Positions 35,344-43,782 of a stretch of 64,000 bases of DNA are shown in pieces. Positions within the stretch are counted from its first letter, which is position 1; each line of letters begins with the position of its first letter. The position numbers were made by a program, and so were the translations under genes. A model generated the notes under the pieces. That model had not been told where the DNA came from, made no database searches, and saw nothing but the letters and a program-made list of their open reading frames with translations. Origin of the DNA: Agrobacterium tumefaciens (GTDB lineage: Bacteria > Pseudomonadota > Alphaproteobacteria > Rhizobiales > Rhizobiaceae); contig NZ_SUPW01000007.1 of NCBI RefSeq assembly GCF_013337285.1, positions 62,001 to 126,000 of the forward strand, read 5' to 3'.

Positions 35344-35766
35344 ATGAATATGAACGTTCGCCGCCCTTCTGGCGGAACCCTTACGCACGCCCTTATGCCC
35401 CCTCATGCATTCCCAGAGCAATACGCGATGGTCTGTGACGGCGATTGCATGTTTCCACTCTATGAACATGGCCAGAAGCTCGTCTTCTCCAAGTCGGCAC
35501 CCTTGAAGCCTGGCCAACCGGTTCTCCTCTTCAGGAAGCTTGAGGCCACTCCTCCCGGCGAAAACCCGATGCTATTCAAGCAGCTCGTCTCCGGCCCATC
35601 CAAGGCGTATTGGGAGGCAGGATGCCCAGCCATGCGGGGTAACGTGCGGCCTGTGGTCACGGTGAGGATGCTCAATCCGCCCCGCACACTGTTCTACCCC
35701 GCAGACGATCTCCTAGGTGTCCACAGCTGCACGGGGGTCTTGCCCATGCCGACGCTGGAGGGCTGA
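35344..35766 (+). CDS. S24-like (LexA/CI C-domain) protein with Cys at the nucleophile position
   Basis: This 140-residue protein lacks a DNA-binding domain and matches the S24 peptidase fold. MVCDGDCMFPLYEHGQKLVF corresponds to the family motif GDSMxP, but residue 35 is Cys in place of Ser. LKPGQPVLL follows. K79 in MLFKQLVSG fits the catalytic Lys, and the end VHSCTG takes the place of the final strand. Self-cleavage in response to RecA is the usual function; here the thiol could retain or abolish it. Together with the HTH-only protein it looks like a split repressor. A GGGAAG site precedes the start, and the next gene follows after 5 bp. Confidence 0.65.
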   Translation: MNMNVRRPSGGTLTHALMPPHAFPEQYAMVCDGDCMFPLYEHGQKLVFSKSAPLKPGQPVLLFRKLEATPPGENPMLFKQLVSGPSKAYWEAGCPAMRGNVRPVVTVRMLNPPRTLFYPADDLLGVHSCTGVLPMPTLEG

Positions 35767-35771
35767 CCAAT

Positions 35772-36200
35772 ATGCCTCGAACCATCACGTCCAGCTTCAA
35801 GACCGCCGAAACGCTCTTCACCCTGAGCCCGATTGCTGCACGTAAGGGCCTGCCTGCGGGCTGGCTCCTCCGTATGCCTATCGGTCTCCAGCATGTTTCC
35901 GTAGAGTTGCATACCTTGCGGCCCGGCTTGCTGGGTGCCTATCGCATAAGGATGTCTGGGAGCCTGCCGGTAGACGAATGGGAGGCCGCTGCGGTTGACG
36001 CATTGGGGGACCTTGCGGCCTTTGCTGTTATTGAGCTGAGTGACATAATGGAGGGTCAGGCCGGGCTCCTGGCATCGGCGTTCCATATGGTCTGGACAGG
36101 AGGAGAGCTTAACACGCTGCTGCCAGAGCTGAGGCGGCTCTACATCACCACGGAAGACCAAGCGGCTTTGCGTTGGGTTATGCCTAAGGGTATGGTGTAG
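35772..36200 (+). CDS. Hypothetical protein, 142 aa
   Basis: This protein is unrecognised. It is compact alpha/beta, with a hydrophobic middle (WEAAAVDALGDLAAFAVIEL) and no signal or membrane segment that I would call. GGAGG lies at the end of the S24-like gene and serves this ATG, so the two genes are co-transcribed from the switch promoter. It converges on the minus-strand integrase operon with 3 bp between the ends. A small early regulator or anti-repressor would fit the position, but nothing in the sequence shows this. Confidence 0.6.
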   Translation: MPRTITSSFKTAETLFTLSPIAARKGLPAGWLLRMPIGLQHVSVELHTLRPGLLGAYRIRMSGSLPVDEWEAAAVDALGDLAAFAVIELSDIMEGQAGLLASAFHMVWTGGELNTLLPELRRLYITTEDQAALRWVMPKGMV

Positions 36201-36203
36201 GGG

Positions 36204-37358
36204 CTAGACGGCACTCGGTTTTTCTCGGGGAAGCTTTGCCTTTCTCGCTACCTCCTTACGGGCACGCTCCTGTAGCTTGTAAAGAATATCTGCTGCCATT
36301 CTGGGTGTCACGTTGTCTAAGTCCAAAGCCGCCAAGTCTTCCTCTACGGTTGGGCCGGGCGGAGCGATTTCACCTCTTGCAACCCTTAAAGCTCTCCACT
36401 CTACCAGCGCTTTTTCCGGTGCCACACGGGCGCGAACGGGTAGTGCCTCGTGCCATAAATCCATCCTCATGCCGAGGTCGTCAGACCCGTTGAAGGTGAC
36501 CGCAAACGAAACCGGAAAGAAAGTTGGCCCGGTGAATGACCAATAAAAATTGTAGGGAACAAGCTCAGATAGATCACCATCCGCCCTCAGCCTCTTACGG
36601 ACACCTTCAGCTAGGAGCCTCGTCTCATCACACTGCTCAAGTAGTTCCCGTATGCCCTCCAGCCATGGCGGGCGGGGCTCGCCAAGCTGACGTATCGCAC
36701 GCTCACGTTCTAGAAAGGCAGCATAGTCATCCTCCAACTCCTGCAACCTGATTTCCTCCGGGGTTGGCGGAGGTGGCGGAGGCGGAGGTGGCTTTGGATC
36801 ATCAGAATCTATCCAGACTTCCCTTCCCAGTTTTGGCTGAACAAAGGGGGTTCCCTCTGCGGCCTTCCTCGCCTTCCACTGCCGAAGAACCAGCACGTGT
36901 GACATCGCAGCGCGGCTGAGCTCCCCGGCATAAGGCACTAAGCACTCCTCACCGTCTACTTTCCGCTGCCGCTGCCGTTGCAATTCATCCCGAAAGGTGG
37001 CCGTCAGCATGACCCCGTGTTTTCCGGGGATGACATCTGCCACCAACCGCACCCAATCATCTTGCCGCAGCGGTAGACCTGCTTCAAGGACAGCCACGCG
37101 CCTACGAGCTATAAGGGTACGGGCCTCGCATGTTCCGGCAATGAGCTGCCTGAGGCCAGCGCTGGCGTATATCTTGGGGTACTTTCGATTTAAGAAGCCC
37201 TTGATGGTTCCCGGCAGGGGCTCATTATCAAGCGCCGTCCAAGTTTCCTGCTGGACCGCCTCCAGCTCAACGAGTTGCCGCCTTGCATCCTCAAGACTTG
37301 TTGGGTGTTGATGCTGATAATGGCGGGTGGTCTCAATCCCAAAAATGCGCACACTCAT
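36204..37358 (-). CDS. Hypothetical protein with polyproline linker
   Basis: This 384-residue protein of unknown family starts MSVRIFGIETTRHYQ. The start at 37358 is chosen because it overlaps the stop of the small upstream gene as ATGA. The N-terminal part is helical and Arg-rich (HPTSLEDARRQLVELEAVQQ). A central run of nine prolines separates it from a coiled-coil-like stretch (EEIRLQELEDDYAAFLERER). A C-terminal domain contains YNFYWSFTGPTFFPVSFAVT, and the last residues are basic. It is the promoter-distal gene of the integrase operon. Function unknown; a structural or DNA-associated role cannot be excluded. Confidence 0.6.
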   Translation of the reverse strand: MSVRIFGIETTRHYQHQHPTSLEDARRQLVELEAVQQETWTALDNEPLPGTIKGFLNRKYPKIYASAGLRQLIAGTCEARTLIARRRVAVLEAGLPLRQDDWVRLVADVIPGKHGVMLTATFRDELQRQRQRKVDGEECLVPYAGELSRAAMSHVLVLRQWKARKAAEGTPFVQPKLGREVWIDSDDPKPPPPPPPPPTPEEIRLQELEDDYAAFLERERAIRQLGEPRPPWLEGIRELLEQCDETRLLAEGVRKRLRADGDLSELVPYNFYWSFTGPTFFPVSFAVTFNGSDDLGMRMDLWHEALPVRARVAPEKALVEWRALRVARGEIAPPGPTVEEDLAALDLDNVTPRMAADILYKLQERARKEVARKAKLPREKPSAV

Positions 37359-37528
37359 TGCTGCGGCATCCGGCTGGCGCAGTAGTAGTTCGAATCGTAC
37401 ACAAGGCAATTGCTCAGCGCATTCTCAAGCGCCCGCTGCCAGTTGGCCTCATGCTGCTCCCAGAGGATAATGCCCAAGATTAGCAGGGGACCGAACAACC
37501 AATTCATGAAAAAGCTATTCGGCTGCAT
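37355..37528 (-). CDS. Small single-span membrane protein
   Basis: This peptide of about 57 residues has one clear transmembrane segment near the N-terminus (FFMNWLFGPLLILGIILWEQ). The tail is short and polar, with two Cys. The start at 37528 overlaps the end of the integrase gene and its stop overlaps the next gene, so it is translationally embedded in the operon. Another start at the second Met, 7 codons later, is possible. Its position and size are reminiscent of small phage inner-membrane proteins, but function is unknown. Confidence 0.5.
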   Translation of the reverse strand: MQPNSFFMNWLFGPLLILGIILWEQHEANWQRALENALSNCLVYDSNYYCASRMPQQ

Positions 37529-38921
37529 CTGCCTTTTCCCCTTCTTTCTTCTCCTCGGGAAGCTTGACTGCCTCCACACATGCACGCGCCTGCTCCAGCA
37601 GCGGCCCTGCGGAGTAGACCCCGAATGTCATGCCCGGCCTCTTGTGGCCCACCACTACGGCAATTACGCTTTCGGGCTGACCTGCCTGCTCTGCTTTAGT
37701 GATGAACCAGCGCCGGAACGAGTGGAAGTTTACCAACCCCCGTCGCTTGCCTTCGCGGGTGTCATCCACGCCAACACTACGGCGGTAGTTCGTGAAATGA
37801 TTGGAGGTCTTGAATGACCGCTCACGCAATGAGCCTGCCTTTTGCACACCCGGCCACTCAGGGAAAAGGTCATCGTCACCCTCTCGGCCATCGGTTCGCC
37901 GCTCGATGATATCGTAGAGCGCCGGGTGGGTTGGGCAGAGGCGCGGGCCCGGCTCCTTCTTCTGGGGCTTGAAAACAAACGTATTGTTTTCGCAGTCCTT
38001 CACCTTAAGGCAAACGATCACATCTAGCCGCGCCCCGGTGAGCGCAGCAATGCTCATAAGGTCATGCATCTCAGGTGTCGCATCACCGGCCAGTAGCCGC
38101 AACATCTCTGCATCGGTAAAGGGGCGTTCTCTCTGGTCAGTAGTCTGCTGGGGCTCCTTCAATCGCCTGCCCTGCCAGACATTGTGCTCAACCTCATGGC
38201 GGTTTTCGAGCCAAGACCAATAAACAGACAAACGGCTAATGTATTTATTCAACGTAACCGGAGAGAGCTTCCCACCGAGCTGCGGCAGGTCATCGCAGAA
38301 CCGGACGGCCTCCCGCTTGGTTATGGCTTGGAGGTAAGCAGGGATACCCTTCTTTTTGCACCATCCAAGCAGCAGGCCTAGCGCCCGCGTATCGTCCGCC
38401 ATCGTGCGAGCCTTCACACCGGACATCGCCATGTACTTCTTGTGGTGGAGGTCAATAGGAGTCTTCTGCCCGCTTGCCAACGCCGCAAATTCTATGGCGA
38501 TTGCCTCACGCTGCGGCTCAAAGACCGCCTCCCCTTCCTCATCCTCACCAACCTGACGCCCCAGGATTTCGTCCATTCTCACGGACACCATATCATTCAC
38601 TAGGAGGTGCTCTTCAGGGTTCACTGCGGCACCCCGCTGCTGTGCAAACAGTACGGCCTCACGCATTGCCTTTTCGCGGACCATATTGAGTGCACTGTCT
38701 TTGGAGAGGGCGGGATTGTAGGCTTGTTCAATAAGCGCCTTGAACTCGGCAATGACATCCCATTTGAGAACGTTGGCTTCCTTGAGGCTGTCCGTCGCCA
38801 GCGGCCTCTTGAGCTTGGTTCCCAGCTTGCTCTGGAGTTTACGCGGAACATTCACCACCACCCGCCACTGCGAGCCGTGCCACTCAAGATATTTTCGATC
38901 CGAAGCCGATGATGCAGCCAA
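37515..38921 (-). CDS. int: Tyrosine recombinase / integrase of the element
   Basis: This 468-residue phage-type integrase has an N-terminal arm-binding-like part (YLEWHGSQWRVVVNVPRKLQ), a core-binding helical domain around residues 170-240 (PVTLNKYISRLSVYWSWLEN) and a catalytic domain. The catalytic residues are in order: Arg in ALTGARLDVIVCL, Lys in FKPQKKEPG, His/Arg in NFHSFRRWFITKAE, His in VVVGHKRPGM and Tyr in TFGVYSAG. The gene starts 106 bp inside the right attachment repeat, next to a putative arm site at 38935-38953, so arm binding may repress its own promoter. It would catalyse integration and excision at tRNA-Ala. Confidence 0.95.
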   Translation of the reverse strand: MAASSASDRKYLEWHGSQWRVVVNVPRKLQSKLGTKLKRPLATDSLKEANVLKWDVIAEFKALIEQAYNPALSKDSALNMVREKAMREAVLFAQQRGAAVNPEEHLLVNDMVSVRMDEILGRQVGEDEEGEAVFEPQREAIAIEFAALASGQKTPIDLHHKKYMAMSGVKARTMADDTRALGLLLGWCKKKGIPAYLQAITKREAVRFCDDLPQLGGKLSPVTLNKYISRLSVYWSWLENRHEVEHNVWQGRRLKEPQQTTDQRERPFTDAEMLRLLAGDATPEMHDLMSIAALTGARLDVIVCLKVKDCENNTFVFKPQKKEPGPRLCPTHPALYDIIERRTDGREGDDDLFPEWPGVQKAGSLRERSFKTSNHFTNYRRSVGVDDTREGKRRGLVNFHSFRRWFITKAEQAGQPESVIAVVVGHKRPGMTFGVYSAGPLLEQARACVEAVKLPEEKKEGEKADAAE

Positions 38922-38934
38922 AGAAAGCCCCTAA

Positions 38935-38953
38935 GTCCCAAATTAGTACCCAA
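38935..38953. promoter_or_regulatory. Putative integrase arm-type site, right end
   Basis: GTCCCAAATTAGTACCCAA matches 18/19 with the left-end site at 18787-18805 in the same orientation. It lies 14 bp upstream of the integrase start codon. An inverted TTTGGGAC-like motif occurs at about 38999-39007. Confidence 0.6.
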
Positions 38954-39026
38954 GGTTAGTCCCGGAAGCCACTGAAAATCAATAACTTTCTGATATATTT
39001 TTGGGACTTTTCTTCGAGGGTTGTCC

Positions 39027-39044
39027 CCCGCTTAGCTCCACCAA
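39027..39044. repeat. attR: right 18-bp attachment repeat
   Basis: This is a perfect copy of CCCGCTTAGCTCCACCAA from the tRNA-Ala 3' end. It marks the right boundary; sequence to the right returns to host-type genes. Confidence 0.92.
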
Positions 39045-39093
39045 ATCTTCCCAGACACGATAAATCACCCGTTGACGGACATTCCCGGACGCC

Positions 39094-39621
39094 TTATCGG
39101 CCGGCTACCGGCAAGATCGTCTCCCGCAATAGCGTTCGCACGTCCTGCCCTTTGATCCTGCATTCAACGATCAGGATAGCCCCACCCTCTTCCACCACCC
39201 GGCATTCGAGATATTTGCCGCGCAGCCGGTTCTCCAGCGCCTTGAAGGCGTTCAGGCCGCAGGCATAGCGGCGGCCATCAGCGGCAGCGCAGACGCGGTT
39301 GCGGTCGATGTCTTCGACGCCGGCAAGGCGGAATTCCTGGCCCTTGAATGTGAAGCGATTGCTGGCGACCACGCGCAGGCGCTGGTCCGCATGTATTTTT
39401 AGCGGATAGGGGTCGGGCGGGGTCGAGATGCGTTCATAATTCTGGTGACGGGTATCGACCTTCACCGGGGAGGTCGTCCACAGCATCTCCGTGTTCGCCG
39501 CAAGACCGGCAGTCTCATAGCCATCTTCGCCATTGAGGAACGAAGCGATGCGCATGCCGGCAATGCCGAGCCCTATCACCAACACGATCTGAAACAGCAA
39601 AATTGCGATCTGCCGAGCCAT
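39094..39621 (-). CDS. Membrane-anchored SNase (thermonuclease)-like protein
   Basis: This 175-residue protein has one N-terminal membrane segment (IAILLFQIVLVIGLGIAGMR). The C-terminal half matches the staphylococcal-nuclease OB fold: FKGQEFRLAGVEDIDRNRVC, then RRYACGLNAFKALENRLRG and a VECRIKGQDVRTLLRE end. The usual catalytic Arg/Glu set is not complete, so nuclease activity is doubtful. Related small SNase-like proteins are common next to rhizobial housekeeping genes. It is the first host gene right of the element and probably stands alone. Confidence 0.7.
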   Translation of the reverse strand: MARQIAILLFQIVLVIGLGIAGMRIASFLNGEDGYETAGLAANTEMLWTTSPVKVDTRHQNYERISTPPDPYPLKIHADQRLRVVASNRFTFKGQEFRLAGVEDIDRNRVCAAADGRRYACGLNAFKALENRLRGKYLECRVVEEGGAILIVECRIKGQDVRTLLRETILPVAGR

Positions 39622-39687
39622 ATCACCGAAACATCAAAAGCGATAAAATATGAACCTATCCCGCTCCAGAGTAGAAGAGACGCAGCA

Positions 39688-40062
39688 TTACATCAACAGG
39701 ACCTTGCGAGCGGTAACGTCGCGAATTGTCCCCATTGCCATGATCGGAATGCCGTCGCAGTCGTGAATCACCCTGCCAGTCGTCCTGAGCCAACGAAACC
39801 CACCAGCCTTGAGATCAATCCGGCTCTCCTGATCGTAAAACTCACCGCTTATCAGCGAATTATGGACCGCTCGCGCCACCCGGGCTTGTGAACCAACCTC
39901 GACCTGCGCGATGAACTTCTCCACCGGAATGCCGCGAGAAGCCTCTTCAAAGGAGAAATCGCGCAGACGCGAAGCCACAGCATCCAGATAAACCAGATTC
40001 TGACCGATGCTCCACGTATAATAACCAATCAGCGTCTCTTCCAGAGATATATCTTCTAACAT
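39688..40062 (-). CDS. Stand-alone PAS domain protein
   Basis: This 124-residue protein consists of a single PAS fold of the PAS_3 type (YYTWSIGQNLVYLDAVASRL; IDLKAGGFRWLRTTGRVIHD; IPIMAMGTIRDVTARK). It lacks any kinase, cyclase or other output domain. It could be a small sensor that binds a ligand or a partner protein. The end at ARKVLLM is abrupt and may be a truncation of a longer signalling gene. An AT-rich region upstream (40063-40150) may hold its promoter. Confidence 0.7.
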   Translation of the reverse strand: MLEDISLEETLIGYYTWSIGQNLVYLDAVASRLRDFSFEEASRGIPVEKFIAQVEVGSQARVARAVHNSLISGEFYDQESRIDLKAGGFRWLRTTGRVIHDCDGIPIMAMGTIRDVTARKVLLM

Positions 40063-40272
40063 CGGCTTTCTACACTACATGAATGCTTATAACTTTTTTA
40101 TAACATAACAAAAAATGCATGACTAATCACAAGAATTTATCCTTTTATTTGATGATATTCTACTTTAGACTTCATGCGGATATAGAAAGCACTTTGCCAC
40201 CCGCCCCTTGTTGGCGAAGCAGCCTTCCTGTGCCAAAGAAGGTTGATATCGCAACCCAAGACAGGAGTCGCC

Positions 40273-41175
40273 GTGACCATCGGGCTTGCCCATGCCGAAC
40301 TCATTGCCGTCGTCACCGCCATTACGCGAGACGAACCGCGGGTGATGACCGTCCGGGCGGGCGCGGCACTTCCCTCAGGCCCATTCGAATTCGGGCACAG
40401 AACGCTGCAAAGCGGGCTGCGAGAGTGGATCCACGAGCAGACCCATCATCCGGTCGGTTATCTCGAACAGCTTTACACCTTCGCGGATCGCGACCGTAAC
40501 AACGATATTCCGGGTGGAAGAACCATCTCCATCGGTTATCTGGGGCTGGTTCGCGAGCATGAATCGTCGGGCAACGGGCACGCGCTCTGGCACGGCTGGT
40601 ATGAATACCTACCCTGGGAGGATCATCGGCAGGGCCGCCCGGCGGTTCTGGATACCATCATCGACAGGTTGCGGGCCTGGGCGGATTCCGATCCCGCCTG
40701 CAAGAGCCAGCGTCACCTGCGGGCCGATTTCACCTTCGGCCTCGATGGCGGCGGCTGGAACGAAGAACTGACGCTGCAGCGCTACGAATTGCTGTACGAG
40801 GCGGGCCTTGTCGAGGAAGCCCAGAGCGAACACCCGATCAATTTCGGCAGGCCGATGTTCGCCGACCATCGTCGCATTCTCGCCACCGGCATCGCTCGTC
40901 TCCGGGCCAAGATCAAATACCGGCCCGTGGTTTTCGAATTGATGGCCGATGCTTTCACCCTGCTGCAATTGCAGCGCGCAATAGAAGCGCTCGCCGGACT
41001 GACCTTGCACAAGCAGAATTTCCGCCGGCTGATCGAACAGCAGCAACTGGTGGAAGAGACCGGCGACATGGCGACCGAAACCGGCGGACGCCCGGCAAAG
41101 CTTTTCCGCTTCCGCCAGACCGTTCTCGACGAACGCGCCCTCTCCGGAACGAAACTGCCGCTCTCCCGCAATTGA
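40273..41175 (+). CDS. nadQ: NadQ/NrtR-type regulator of NAD biosynthesis
   Basis: This protein of about 300 residues has an N-terminal Nudix-like domain lacking a full Nudix box (FEFGHRTLQSGLREWIHEQT, GYLEQLYTFADRDRN). A C-terminal winged-helix domain follows (FTLLQLQRAIEALAGLTLHK, QNFRRLIEQQQLVEETG). This layout fits the alphaproteobacterial NAD regulator family. The GTG at 40273 has AGGAG 5 nt upstream; a TTG at 40243 is rejected. It is immediately upstream of nadABC, with two operator-like palindromes between. It likely represses nadABC when a NAD metabolite is plentiful. The name is from family memory and context. Confidence 0.72.
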   Translation: MTIGLAHAELIAVVTAITRDEPRVMTVRAGAALPSGPFEFGHRTLQSGLREWIHEQTHHPVGYLEQLYTFADRDRNNDIPGGRTISIGYLGLVREHESSGNGHALWHGWYEYLPWEDHRQGRPAVLDTIIDRLRAWADSDPACKSQRHLRADFTFGLDGGGWNEELTLQRYELLYEAGLVEEAQSEHPINFGRPMFADHRRILATGIARLRAKIKYRPVVFELMADAFTLLQLQRAIEALAGLTLHKQNFRRLIEQQQLVEETGDMATETGGRPAKLFRFRQTVLDERALSGTKLPLSRN

Positions 41176-41177
41176 CA

Positions 41178-41230
41178 TATACTCACAATGAGAATATCTC
41201 TTTGACCTAGATATGCTCAGAAAGAGTATA
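41178..41230. promoter_or_regulatory. Two NAD-regulator operator palindromes in the nadA promoter
   Basis: TATACTC-ACAAT-GAGAATA (41178-41196) and TATGCTC-AGAAA-GAGTATA (41212-41230) share the pattern TATrCTC-N5-GAGwATA and are 34 bp apart. A TTGACC -35-like box (41202-41207) lies between them, and the second palindrome covers the expected -10 region. nadA starts 14 bp later. Binding by the adjacent NadQ-type protein is inferred. Confidence 0.75.
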
Positions 41231-41244
41231 AATGGGAGAGCGTC

Positions 41245-42216
41245 GTGAACGAACAGATATCTGCCGCAAGCCTTTATGATCGGGTCAGCCGCGTCATTCC
41301 CAAGGCGGAATGGATGGGCTTTCAGGACGATGTGGATGCGATCCTTGAGTTGAAGCGCAAACGCAACGCCGTCATTCTCGCCCACAATTACCAGACGCCG
41401 GAAATCTTCCACGGCGTCGCCGATATCGTCGGCGACAGCCTCGCCCTTGCGCGCAAGGCGATGGAAGTGGAGGCGGATGTTATCGTTCTTGCCGGCGTAC
41501 ATTTCATGGCCGAGACGGCAAAGCTGCTCAATCCGGGAAAAACCGTTCTCATTCCGGATATGGCCGCTGGCTGTTCGCTGGCCGATTCCATCACGCCCGA
41601 AGACATCGCCCTTCTTCGCAAGGCCTATCCCGGCGTTCCGGTCGTCACCTATGTGAACACCTCGGCAGCGGTAAAAGCGGCTTCCGACATCTGCTGCACC
41701 TCGGGCAATGCCCGCCAGGTGGTGGAATCGCTCGGTGTGCCACGTGTGCTGATGTTGCCGGATGAATATCTGGCGAAGAATGTCGCGCGGGAAACCAATG
41801 TCGAGCTGATTGCCTGGCGCGGCCATTGCGAGGTGCACGAGCTTTTCACTGCCGATGACATCAAGGAATTGCGCGAAAGCCATCCCGGCGTCATCGTTCT
41901 GGCACATCCGGAATGTCCGCCGGATGTTGTGGAAGCCGCCGATTTTTCCGGCTCCACCGCCGTTATGTCGGATTATGTCGGCCGGGAGCAGCCCGCCCGC
42001 GTGGTGCTTCTGACGGAGTGCTCGATGAGCGACAATGTCGCCGTGCATCACCCTGATGTCGAATTCATCCGCCCCTGCAATCTTTGCCCCCATATGAAGC
42101 GCATCACGCTTGGCAATATCCGCACGGCGCTGGAGGAAAACCGCCATGAGGTGACGGTCGACCCGGCAATCGCGGTCGCTGCCCGCCGCGCCGTGGAGAG
42201 GATGCTGGAGGTATGA
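41245..42216 (+). CDS. nadA: Quinolinate synthase A
   Basis: This 323-residue enzyme condenses iminoaspartate with dihydroxyacetone phosphate to quinolinate, using a [4Fe-4S] cluster. Family signatures are [29 protein letters not shown] and [20 protein letters not shown]. Candidate cluster Cys are in [20 protein letters not shown] and [14 protein letters not shown] start with GGGAG upstream is used. It is the first gene of nadABC, with its stop overlapping the nadB start by 4 bp. Confidence 0.96.
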   Translation: MNEQISAASLYDRVSRVIPKAEWMGFQDDVDAILELKRKRNAVILAHNYQTPEIFHGVADIVGDSLALARKAMEVEADVIVLAGVHFMAETAKLLNPGKTVLIPDMAAGCSLADSITPEDIALLRKAYPGVPVVTYVNTSAAVKAASDICCTSGNARQVVESLGVPRVLMLPDEYLAKNVARETNVELIAWRGHCEVHELFTADDIKELRESHPGVIVLAHPECPPDVVEAADFSGSTAVMSDYVGREQPARVVLLTECSMSDNVAVHHPDVEFIRPCNLCPHMKRITLGNIRTALEENRHEVTVDPAIAVAARRAVERMLEV

Positions 42217-43781
42217 GCGAACGCCTTCCGCCGCAGCAGGATTGGACAGTCATTGTCGGCAGCGGCATTGCGGGCCTGATGGCGGCGCTGACGCTTGCGC
42301 CGCAGCCCGTGCTGCTTCTGACACGCGGCGCGCTCGGCGGCGAAACCTCAAGCGCCTGGGCGCAGGGTGGCATTGCCGCAAGTCTCGGCCCGGACGATAA
42401 TGCAGCACTGCATCTTGCCGACACGCTCGCCGCAGGCGACGGCCTCTGCGACGCCGATATGGCCGAGGAGATCGTTTTCGCCGCCCTCGCCGTCATCGAG
42501 GCGCTGGAGCGGGCCGGCGTGCGCTTCGATCGCGATGCTGAGGGGAAACTCGTCTTCGGGCTGGAGGCTGCCCATGGCCGACGGCGCATCCTGCATGCGG
42601 AAGGCGACGGTTCGGGCGCGGCCATTGTCAGGGCGCTCGCAGCCGCAGTCCTTCGCACACCATCCATCACGGTTCTCGAAGGCACGGAAGTCCGCCGCCT
42701 ATTGACGGGAGAGGGCGCGATCACCGGTCTCGCCTGCGCCGGCCCGAAGGGCAGTTTCATTCTGCCGGCCACACGGGTCATTCTTGCAACCGGCGGCCTT
42801 GGCGGGCTTTACGAAGCGACGACCAATCCTTCCGGCAATTTCGGGCAAGGCATCATGCTCGCCGCGCGCGCCGGCGCCATCCTTGCCGATATGGAATTCG
42901 TCCAGTTCCACCCGACGGCGCTTTCCTCGCCCAGACGGCCGCTGGCACTGGTCAGCGAAGCGGTGCGGGGCGAAGGCGCACTTCTGCTCAATGAAAACGG
43001 CGAACGTTTCATGGCGACAGTGCCGGGCGCCGAGCTTGCGTCACGCGATATTGTCGCCCGCGCCATCGACCGGGAAATCCTGCGCGGCGGCGCGGTCTTT
43101 CTCGATGCCCGCAAGGCGCTGGGTTCCGGCTTTTCCGCCCGCTTCCCTTCCATCGACCTGCTCTGCCGCGAGGCCGGCATAGACCCCGCCCGCGAACTTG
43201 TGCCCGTGCGTCCCGCCGTGCATTACCATATGGGCGGCGTCGCCACGGATGGCAGAGGCCAAAGCTCGGTGCCGGGTCTGTGGGTTGCCGGTGAAACCGC
43301 CTGCACGGGCCTGCACGGCGCCAACCGGCTCGCCAGCAATTCCCTGCTGGAAGCCGCCGCCATGGGCATGCGCGCAGCGCAGGATCTCGCCGGTCGACAG
43401 GCACGCACGGCAGGGCCGGCAGCTGTTGCGCCACGCACAGCCCCCAACTGTGGAGCCGCCAATCCCGCTGCCGTCCGACCCATCGTTTCCCGCCATCTCG
43501 GCATTGTGAGACATGCAGAAGGCTTGCGCGAAGCGATCCGGGACTTGCTGCCGCTTGCCGAACAGGAAGGCCCGGCATCCGATCCCGCCCTGGTAGGCCT
43601 CACCATCGCCGTTTTCGCGGCCCTGCGCACGGAATCGCGCGGCGCGCATTTCCGCGACGATTTTCCCGGAAAGGACGCGGTCGCCACAAGACGCAGGCTG
43701 AGCCTGACCGAAGTGATCGCCATCGGCCATGACCTTTCCTCATCCAGCTTTTCTTCTTCCAGCATTGCGCGGAGCGCCTGA
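42213..43781 (+). CDS. nadB: L-aspartate oxidase
   Basis: This 522-residue flavoenzyme oxidises L-aspartate to iminoaspartate for NadA. It shows the FAD-binding start [15 protein letters not shown], then [29 protein letters not shown], and [16 protein letters not shown]. Later come [13 protein letters not shown] and [16 protein letters not shown]. The start overlaps the nadA stop (ATGA). The C-terminal region is shortened compared with E. coli NadB and ends in a Ser-rich tail. Confidence 0.96.
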   Translation: MSERLPPQQDWTVIVGSGIAGLMAALTLAPQPVLLLTRGALGGETSSAWAQGGIAASLGPDDNAALHLADTLAAGDGLCDADMAEEIVFAALAVIEALERAGVRFDRDAEGKLVFGLEAAHGRRRILHAEGDGSGAAIVRALAAAVLRTPSITVLEGTEVRRLLTGEGAITGLACAGPKGSFILPATRVILATGGLGGLYEATTNPSGNFGQGIMLAARAGAILADMEFVQFHPTALSSPRRPLALVSEAVRGEGALLLNENGERFMATVPGAELASRDIVARAIDREILRGGAVFLDARKALGSGFSARFPSIDLLCREAGIDPARELVPVRPAVHYHMGGVATDGRGQSSVPGLWVAGETACTGLHGANRLASNSLLEAAAMGMRAAQDLAGRQARTAGPAAVAPRTAPNCGAANPAAVRPIVSRHLGIVRHAEGLREAIRDLLPLAEQEGPASDPALVGLTIAVFAALRTESRGAHFRDDFPGKDAVATRRRLSLTEVIAIGHDLSSSSFSSSSIARSA

Positions 43782-43782
43782 C

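Noticed and set aside
39027..39044. Possible second tRNA gene at the right end
   Set aside because: Only the last 18 bp of the tRNA region are repeated; no D-arm or anticodon arm precedes it.
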